Source: Treponema sp. C6A8 (GTDB lineage Bacteria > Spirochaetota > Spirochaetia > Treponematales > Treponemataceae). Taken from it: a stretch of DNA of 64,000 nucleotides. The position numbers were made by a program, and so were the translations under genes. The notes below the pieces were generated by a model. It ran no database searches. It was not told the origin of the DNA and worked only from the letters and a program-made list of their open reading frames with translations. The stretch covers positions 1 through 64,000 of the forward strand of contig NZ_JHVB01000006.1 in the NCBI RefSeq assembly GCF_000619925.1. Direction: 5' to 3'. Positions 1 to 9,400 of the stretch are shown here, one piece after another; the stretch's first letter is position 1, and every line of letters begins with the position of its first letter.

Positions 1-338
1 TCACTGTCACTTATTATTTTTTCTTCTGCCATACCGCATTCTACCTTCCATCTCTTAACTGTGGAAGGGGATATGTGATATTTCATGCTAAGGGAATTTA
101 TTGAGGCTTTTTTTCTTATTTCTGCCTTAACCTTTTCCTTGAAGGCTGTTTCGTATTTCGCATGAGAACTTCTGGTTTTCAGACCTGCCTCTCCGTGATA
201 TTGGTAAAGTTTTACCCAATCCAAAATTACTGAGGGATGAATACCCATCCTTTCTGCTATTACATGTAGTTCTTCATCATGTTTTAAATACATCTGAACT
301 ACAGATAATTTGAAATTTACATCAAATTTTCTTTGCAT
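1..338 (-). CDS. IS3-family (IS150 group) transposase OrfA, partial at window edge
   Basis: The reading frame starts at an ATG at 338 on the minus strand, behind a good GGAGG ribosome site, and is still open at position 1. The visible 112 residues begin MQRKFDVNFKLSVVQMYLKH and contain two helix-turn-helix segments (around IAERMGIHPSVILDWVKLY and SINSLSMKYHISPSTVKRWK). That layout is typical of OrfA/InsJ-type DNA-binding subunits of IS150-group elements. The catalytic DDE part (OrfB) would lie beyond the left edge. The gene reads away from the neighbouring giant surface-protein gene. The family call rests on the HTH pattern together with the matching terminal repeat just upstream. Confidence 0.82.
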   Translation of the reverse strand, partial: MQRKFDVNFKLSVVQMYLKHDEELHVIAERMGIHPSVILDWVKLYQYHGEAGLKTRSSHAKYETAFKEKVKAEIRKKASINSLSMKYHISPSTVKRWKVECGMAEEKIISDS

Positions 339-352
339 TTTTCCTCCAAAAG

Positions 353-377
353 TGTCCAACTTTTGGGGTTCAGTTCA
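353..377 (-). repeat. Terminal inverted repeat of the IS150-group element
   Basis: Read on the minus strand from 377 inward, the sequence begins TGAACTGAACCCCAAAAGTT and continues GGACA. This is the usual end of IS150-group IS3 elements (TG at the tip, then CCCAAAAGTTGGACA). It ends 14 bp before the OrfA start codon, as expected for the upstream end. The element therefore occupies everything from 377 to the left edge. The other end and any target duplication are outside the window. Confidence 0.8.
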
Positions 378-401
378 AATTCGGGGTTCGCTAGACGCTC
401 A

Positions 402-422
402 GTTGGGCGACAATCGCCCAAC
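402..422. other. Perfect 9-bp hairpin between the IS and the giant gene
   Basis: GTTGGGCGA is followed by a 3-nt loop (CAA) and TCGCCCAAC, a perfect stem. It lies between the stop of the giant surface-protein gene (476, minus) and the IS end (377). It could act as a transcription terminator for the giant gene, but no T-run follows on the minus strand. Function unproven. Confidence 0.4.
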
Positions 423-475
423 CATTACCCCTCATTTCTTGGCGCGGGGGAAACAAGCTCTCTTAGGCAACACTA

Positions 476-3400
476 CTATTCTGTTAGCCACTTACCATAT
501 TCAAGATAAGATCCAAGATAACCAACAACTGGAGTTCCACTTGAATCAAAGTCCAGGTTTACATGACGGAACTTAACATTACCACCCTGTGCTGGTGTAA
601 TAGATGGAACTGTCATATACTCCCAACCTGTTGAAGTATAATTTGTACTTGAATCAATACCATCCGATATACTTCCAATTGCAGCATTTGAATAAGCAAG
701 TTTGATTGTATCTCTACCACCTGTTTCTGTTGAATTGTAGTAAGCAATATACGGCTTATTATTCTTAATTTTAATTTGTGTCCAGTTTCCGACAGAACCA
801 GCAGCGTCTACAAGCATTTTTGTATAAGTCTTTGCATTGTAAGCAGTCATATAGATATACATAAGGTCACTGTTGTTAGCATCAAATGCCGCGATATGAA
901 TACCGTTACTACTATCAATTGCCATAGAAACATACTGACCAACACCATCAGGGAATGAAACATCTGTATTTTCTGTAAATGTCAAAGCTGTATTTGGACT
1001 TGAACCGTCAACACCAGTTTTGTACTTTAAGTGCAGTTTTCCATCGGCACCATAGTAAACAACCACAGCAACTTTGTTAGAATCTACACCAATATCAAAA
1101 TGCTCTGTTGAAGAAGTTGCAACTGTACTCTTACCATTTGTCCAGGTTGTACTGTTACTGCTATTCTCATTTAAGTTTGTATATTGTGTATAGTTTCCAC
1201 CGTCAGAAGCCTTTCTAGTTCCATTGTTATAACTTGAAGATTTATACAACTGATTTCCAAGACTTGACTCCGTACCAATCTTCATATTACGGAAATATAC
1301 AGTTCCAGAGTTATCATCATAGAAACCAAAATATACTCGGGCAGGATCTGTTGAAGAAGTTGAATCTCCTTGTGCAATCAGTCTGAGATTTTTGTATCTA
1401 TCCAAAAGAAGAGAACTGTAATTTACAGAATCTAATGTAAGGGCATTATTGTTTGACAAATGAGATGGAGTTAAATATTGTCCATTCCAGAATGTACCAC
1501 TACCCCACCCACCATATGTATCATCATAACCATAGGTACTTGAATCTCCATGCTTATAAGTCTTCATAGTCAAAGCCGAGAATCTGTCATAAATCAAAGA
1601 CATAGATGCTTCATTGTAGTTGTAAGATGTAACATGGAGATAACGTCCGCTGTCATCCTGTGCCATAGACATTTGATCCCAAGCCATTCCACCAATAAGA
1701 TATTCAGTTGACTTAGTAGCTCCTGTACCAACAGTTACTACAGAACGCTGCGGCTGGAAGTTTGCAGAATAAGACATTCCACTTCCACCAGTCGGATTCA
1801 AATAACTAAAGACAATATTACCTGCCCCATCAGTTGTGTTCTTTTGGTTTACAATCATATCTGGATAATATCCGTTTTTGATTGTTGTACTCTTCATATC
1901 GAATACACGCAGATATCTGTCATCTGTCAGTCTAATATTCTTCGTTGTGTAGAAATCTGCCTCGTTAACGCGGTTTGGCATTGACTTGTAATCTTCAACG
2001 CTTGAAGTACGTGTAAAGCTTCCGTGTGCATCGTTATTGTTGATGTTGTTCAAACTGCGAATCTTATTACTTGAACTATCTGTTACAAACACTTCAAGAT
2101 ATCCGCTCTTTGAAATAACGTTGCTTGCAGTAAAGCTTGTATAAGGAGCTGCAATACTGCTTGCCTTGGTTGTCACTCCAACACCACTAGAATCTGTAAC
2201 AGTTCCTGCAGCTGTTGTTGAATTCACAACTCTTACTGCACTTGGACTCAAGTTGAATCCCTTTACCGTAATAAAGTCTTCGGCATAAGTTGAGGCACTT
2301 GTACTTGCAGCATACATAATACTGTACTTGCCGCTTGCTGATCGGATATTATTATCCTTCAAACCACTCTTTGTGCGGTTTGAGGTATGGATTGCTGTAA
2401 TATACGGCACAACGTCCATTGTATAAGATGGCTTATGCTTTGTTGCATCAGTTGTGCCTTCAGAGGTGCCAGTGCTGTTTGCAGAACTATTTGCTGTATC
2501 TGTTTTCTGATCGACGGCGATTACTGTGAATTCGGCGTTCAGGTGGGCAACGTCGCTTAAGTGGGCTGTATCGATGGCGATTGTCCAGTTTGCCTTGTGT
2601 CCATTCTGATTTATATATGCATCTTCAACTGTAACTTCATAGTAGTTAGATGCCATTGTTGGATTATTTTCACCAACTTTTGAAATAGTCCAGCCAGTAG
2701 TTCCGTAGGTTGCGACAGAAATAGGGGTTGTTGTACTTGAATCAAAGTTTGTCATACTAAATGACAAGCCGCCCAGGAGTGTATCATCATATACACTTCC
2801 GCGAAGAACAATCTTACCAGAAACTTTAGGGTCATCGCCATAGAGAGTTTTCACTGTGTCAGATAAATCATCTTCAAGCTCAATGTGCCCGTTAGAAGCT
2901 TTTCCTCCGTAGAGGCTGTTTTTGCCTTCGCCCTCTCCTTCCCAGAAGAACGGATTTACGACTACGTTCGGAGCAACATTGTCAACTTGGTCAACGATAA
3001 AGTCTTTTACACGCAAGAAGGCGTACTGAGAATTTGTTCCCTGAGTACATTCTTCTGTCGTATCCCAGAAGGTGAAAGACATTGATTTAGAGGCTACATC
3101 ATCACCTAATGAATCGGCAGGAATTACCCAATAGCTCTTTGCTGTAAGAGAATTCTTAATTGAATCTGTTTTGTTTCTATCTTCTTCTGAAACGTCAGAA
3201 ACACCAACCATAGCAGTAGTTGGAGTAAATGTTCCAGTTGCAGAACGTAATTCTGTTCCTGAGCCAGTAATACCTGTTAGATCTGTACCTGTATCATCTT
3301 TTTTAAATACAAGCTTTACGTCTCCATTACCACCAACAAACTCAGGAAGGATTGCAAGATTCTTCTTGATTGTGAATGCATTGCGCGTTCCTGTTGTTTC

Positions 3401-6400
3401 TGCCCATTCAAGTTTGGAATTCATATTATACTTTTTGAAATCTGCAGTTGTTAACTCGTAGGCTTCTTCACCATCTGTGTTTCCTGTTGCAGCGGCAATG
3501 TTGTAAGTCTCAAATTCGTTGTCAGTATATGCGTCATCGTGGTTCAAATCTGTAGCAAGGAATACTTTTGCAAGGCGAGGTGCGTTGTTTGAGACCATCA
3601 TCTTGTAAGCTTTTCCAGCAACATTTCCTGCTTTGTCGAATGCGAGGATTACGAGAGTTGCAGGACCGTCAGGGATATTGTCGGAATGAATTGAAGCATC
3701 CCAGCTCCATTTTGATCCACTCTTTGAGAAAGATTCCGGCATTCCGTCTCCGTCATCTTTTCCAGTATCAAATTCAAATTTACCGTCTTTCTTTTGATTC
3801 TGCTTTGCAGTGTTGTTTGCATCTATTACCTGAGCAATCGGGAAGAGAGCTGTTGCACTTGCATTTTCGGCTGTTGTTGCAGGTGTAAATGTGACTTTTG
3901 TTCCGTCAATTGCAGAAATTTTTCGCAGCAGTCCGTCAATTTTTACAAGACCGCCTACACGGATATGGTCACCAAGAGCAGAACTTGCAGTGAATGTATT
4001 GAATGAACCATTATTATCTGCACTAACAGCACCAGAAACAGATTTTGCGTATAGAACTGGTTTTCCATCTCCAAGACCTAAGTCTATTGAAGTTAATTCT
4101 CCTAACGTTACTTTTGAACCATAGGTTGTAGTAGTAACTCCATTTGTTGTGGTTGTTGTTGGTGCAATCATAGAATCTAGGAGAACTTCATTTGAAATTG
4201 TCGTCTGGGTGGTTCCTTTTTTTCTCATATAGTAGAAGACAATATTTTCAACTCCAGATCCATCTTCCCCGTCGTCTGAAGAACCCTTGATTGTGTAAAT
4301 ATAGTTGTTATTCTTTACACTATTCTGTTCTGTTAGAGAAAGATCTTCTTCTTTTCCATTTTTAATATCATCAAGAGATGGGGCACTGTTATCAATTTTG
4401 AAACTGTATGAGGCTTTTGTTGAATGAGCTGAATTAGCCCCTGCAGCCTGAACTTCTGTTGCTACAACATCGTAAGCAACGGATGTAAGGGATGTATTAA
4501 TAGGAATGTATACACGTTTGCCACTCTTTCCATCTACAGCACCAAGTGCCATTTCATAACAACCAGAAACTGCTGCTCCATTATTTTTTATACTGACTGT
4601 TTCAATTCCAGATTCATCGCGTGAATCAAGAACCAGATACCAGTTATCACCACGAAGGAACATATCTGCAGCATAGTTCTGACTTGCAATTGATAGAGGA
4701 TCTTCTGTAAGTACAGATGGATTTTCTTCCGAAGTAGGAGTAATTGCAGAACTATACTGTTTTACAACAACAGAAAGAACCGGTACCTTATTATCAATAT
4801 GGATTGAAACAACTCCATCTTCTGTAGTCCATGCACCAAACTTACCGTTTGCGTTTACACCACAGGCACGGATTTTTATATCATTTGTATCATTAGTTCC
4901 GGTTGGATTCATTTTACTATCTGCATTAATCTGAATTCGCCATGAAGTTGTATTAGAAACTTCAATTCCCCACCAGGCATCAAGAGCAGCTTTATCTGCA
5001 AAACCAAATGTAGCTGCAATGGCATCTGTCATTACGTTGTCACCAGTACCAGAAGAAGTGTATTCTGTACCCTTAATAGTTTTTATTACATCGTAAGCAT
5101 TAACTACTGTAAATCCGTAATTATCTTTAGCTATAGTTTTATCAGCCGTATTGAAAGCACCTGTATCATTTGCAATCTGCAGATATACTTTCTTTACAGT
5201 TGTGGTTCCAGAAGGAATTTCTGCACTACCTGTTACAGAAATAGCACCTCCAAGAGTAGCATAAGTTAAACCTGTATCGTAATTTTCCTTTGTAGGATAT
5301 GTGATTGTTACCTTTGGCTTATCACCATCCGGATTGTGATTGATTGTATAATTCTGTTTTATTGTGTAATTACCGAATTTATCAGTTGCCATAAAATATA
5401 CAGGCAGCTTATAAATACCGTTTACAGGTGTAGCATAAATTGAATTATCATATGTTTCAAAAGTTGGGTTTCCGCCTTCTGCACCATCAAAATCAAACTG
5501 CCATGCACTTACGGTTTTCTGTGCAGCAAGTTTATTGCTCCAGCCAGTAAGAGTTCTGAGATATTCCAGTCTTTCTGTATTATTCAATTCTGTTGATTTT
5601 GTGGTAGCTTCAAAAACTTGAGCTGAGGTAGGAATCAACCATTTTATACTTTCAAGGCCTGCTTTTCCTGTTTCGGTTGTTGTTCCGGCAATTTTAATTA
5701 CACCGGTTTTCTCTTCACCATTTTCAGGCGAGCCAACTGTTATTGACGGTGCTGTATTATCAACATAGAAGGTCTTTGAATCTGTTGCTGAGTTTCCAAC
5801 ACGGTCATAACTCTTAACTTCTACTGTGTACTGACCGGTTGTCCATGAAGAAATATCGATATAATCAGTTGTCCATGAAGCAGCTGAACTTTCATTTGTA
5901 GTACCTGACCAGTTTCCTTTACCTGCACCTACATCAAGAGTATAAAGCTCCGAATCAGATGAATCTGTTGAAGCTCCTGTAATTGCATCAGCAGTTTTGA
6001 GTCTTAATTTTACTGTCGGACTTGCTTCCATATCAGAAATTTTAAGGGTCATTCCACCAATACCGCTGGCATCGGTTGCAGTAAAGTAGAATTTTACGTA
6101 TTTACGTGCACTTCCACCCAAAGCAAAGTTTGCATTAAGATTAGAATTATCTTTATTCAAATCAAATTCAACATTTGAATCATCCTTAGCAAGATTTTTT
6201 GTTGTACCATCTAAATAATACGGCAATCCTTTTCCAACACCTGGGGTTGGAGATTTACTGTCTGAATGATAGGTAAATTCTTTTTCGTTCACAGATTCAT
6301 CGATTACAGTTTTGGCGCTACTTCCAGTTCCTTCTGTTTTTGTAGGCCGTTCATCATTTATATAAATCTTTGGATTTTTGAGATAATCATTCTTTGTGAC

Positions 6401-9400
6401 AGCTCCTGAAACAGAAGTGTATTTAGAATAGAACTTTCCGTCTCCATTATCTTCAATATAAATATAGAAGGTCTTTTCACCATCATTTGTGTCAGCAGGC
6501 TCAAATGTGAATTCACCAGTTGTTGCGTTGTATGATTTTACAAGAGTTGTCGGAGCAGTACCTTCTCCATTGTAACTCGTAGAAGAAAGAATAAAGGTTT
6601 TTACCACAGATGTACTTGTTGAATCATCATCAGAAATTCGACCTTTAACCTGAGCATTTGTTCCATACTGTAAGAGATAACCCATTGTTGAGTCATAAGA
6701 AAGATTTGAGATGTTGATTTTCGGGCGATCTGTGTCCTGTGAGACGATTACTTTCTGTGCAGAAGAATATCCTGTGTTTCCGGCTTTGTCTTTTGCAACG
6801 GCACGAATCCAGTAAGTCTTGCCGTCTGTAAGTTTTGTTGTGTCAAAGTCTTCAATCTTGAAAGTGTAGCTTCCAGAAAGTTTGACTCCTTGTACTTCAG
6901 CCTGTGCCGGAGTGTCGCCTTCGGCTTCTTTTGCAGCCTGGTACAAAGTTGCGTCTGTCCATGACGCAGTTGAAGCCGGTTCTGAGTCGCTCTGAATGTA
7001 CTGCAAGCCTGTTATTGCAGTTGCTGGAAGAACGTTTCCGTCGCTTATTGTACCGCTCATAGAAATCTTTCCGTTAACCTGAATGTCCGCAGTCTCCGAG
7101 TCAGCGTCTGTCGGAGCAGTGAGTTTTACTGTCGGAGCAGTTTTGTCTACCATCACGCTTGCAACAGGAACAGTATTTTTGTTTCCAGAACCTGCGTTAT
7201 CTATTACAACTGCAGAAATACTCTTGCTTCCATTTGTCGTTGAAGAATCACCGAATACTTCGTGAGCCTTGATTGTAACAGACCATGTGCGGCTCTTATC
7301 GCCCACATTTCCGTTCAACGTGAGAGTTCCGTAAGTCGTTTCTCCGACTTTGATTGTCTTGCCGTTCACGCTGATTTCAACACTTCTTACACCTGCACTT
7401 GCATCAGTTGCAGTTCCGCTTACAGTGATATCTGCGCATCCTTCCTCACCGTTCGTATACTGAATTTCAGATGTAGTAGTAGAAGATGGAGTTGCAGTGT
7501 CTACATTGAGAGAAGCGTTGTAGTAGATTTTTTCGCTTGTACTTGCATCGTCGCCAACTGATCCGGTAATTACTTTATCAAGTGCCGCATTTCCTACGTT
7601 ATCAACAGCAACAAGAATCAGATAGTTGAGTCCTTCTGTAAAGCCTGAGAGCGTTGAAGAATAATTCGTCGTGATATCTGCGTAATATTGTTCTACTCCA
7701 TTCTTATCTGTCTTTTTAGTAGTAGAAGAAACCAAATCATCGCCATCTGCAATTTTTCCGTCTGAATCGATGATTTTTTCTTTGATTTTTCCAGTTGAAG
7801 AAGTATAAGGAACACTTCGCTTTTCTTTTGGAAGCTTAGCGGCAGCAATCGGAGCAAAGTAGCCTGTATATTCAGTATTGTCATTGTATTTAGCAAGGAA
7901 GTTATCCGCCTGTTTCTTCAATTCTGAATAAGTCATTGCAGAAGCAGCATTTACAACTTTGTAGTAAATCATCGAAACACCGCTGCCAGAATCCGTATCA
8001 TCAAATTTACCGCGGACTTTGATTGTATTTGCATTTCCAAATGTATTTTCGCTGTATTTTCCGCCGACATCCTTGTCATCATCACCTAATGTTGTAAGTT
8101 CATTGTCGTAGTCGCCAATTCGGAAGTAAAGGTCCTTGTTTTTGTCGTCGAGTGCATGGATTCCCTTTGGTGCGGTCGAGTCGAAATTGAGAGTGATTGT
8201 AAGAGGAGTTGCGTTTGTGTTGCCAGCTTTATCCGTAACTGTGAGAATTGCAGTAGCTGTTCCCGTCCAGTCGCTAAAATCAATATTCTCGAATGAGTAA
8301 ACTCCACCATTTGTATCAGCCAGCGGAGTATAAGATTCTCCGCCACCACCACTTATTGAGAGTTCAACTTTCTCAACACCAAAGTTATCTGTTGCAATAC
8401 CAGAAATCGTGAATTTTCCGTCAGTATTGTTGATGAAGTAAGTGTTTTCACTAGAATTAGGCTTGTAAACAGAATATTTTATCGAAGTTCCTTCAACACT
8501 CGGAGTCTTGAATACAGGTTTTGTAGTATCTCTCTGAATATTGAATACTGAAGAAGAAGATTTGTTTCCTGCAACATCCTCAACAGTTAACTTTACATCG
8601 TATGTTGTATCAATATTGAGTTCGCTTACAGGAATTGTGCATAACCAAGTTTTTGCAGTTGAATCGAGTTCAGCCTCAAAACTTTTAGTTGTCTTTGTTC
8701 CGTTCTCTGTGTATGAAACTTCGAGGGTAACAGTTTTTACACCAGAAGCGTCATCATCGAATGTTCCGTTTGCAGTAATGTTTGTAGTTCCGTTAGTTAC
8801 CTGAGTTCCACTCTGTTCACATGTAAAGGTAGGAGATTCTGAATCAACGAATATTTTGAAAATTTGTACTTCGCTTTCATTTCCGGCATAATCCACAGCC
8901 TTCATGTAGACTTTGTTTGCAGCAGCATTTCCATCTGCGTCAAGTTTTGAGATAAATTCTCCAAGGTTTGCAGAGAAACTTTCTGTTCCTGTATATTTGT
9001 TAGATGAATCTTTATCTTTTGTAGATGCAATGGATTCAGCATAAGTCGGATTGTCCGCTTCGCCCGCCTTGATTACTGAGTATTTAATTTCTTTGATTCC
9101 ACTTCCGTTTTCAGCGACAGTACCAGTAAACGGCAAGGCAGAAGATTTGTACCAGTTTGTTTCTGATTCTGAATAAGCAACTTTATTTACAGTGAAAGAA
9201 TCAGCCTTCCATACTGGCTTCTTAGTGTCTACAATAGTTTTTATAGTATCGAGCTTTCTTGATCTTCCAGCTTTGTCTACTACTGTAAGATCAAAAGTCC
9301 ATTTACCATTGTTATTATCATCTGCAGCGAGCGTAATTGTAAATGTGCCTGATTTTCCATCTTCGGCACGAGTGTCCGTAAAATTGTAACCGCTGTTTCC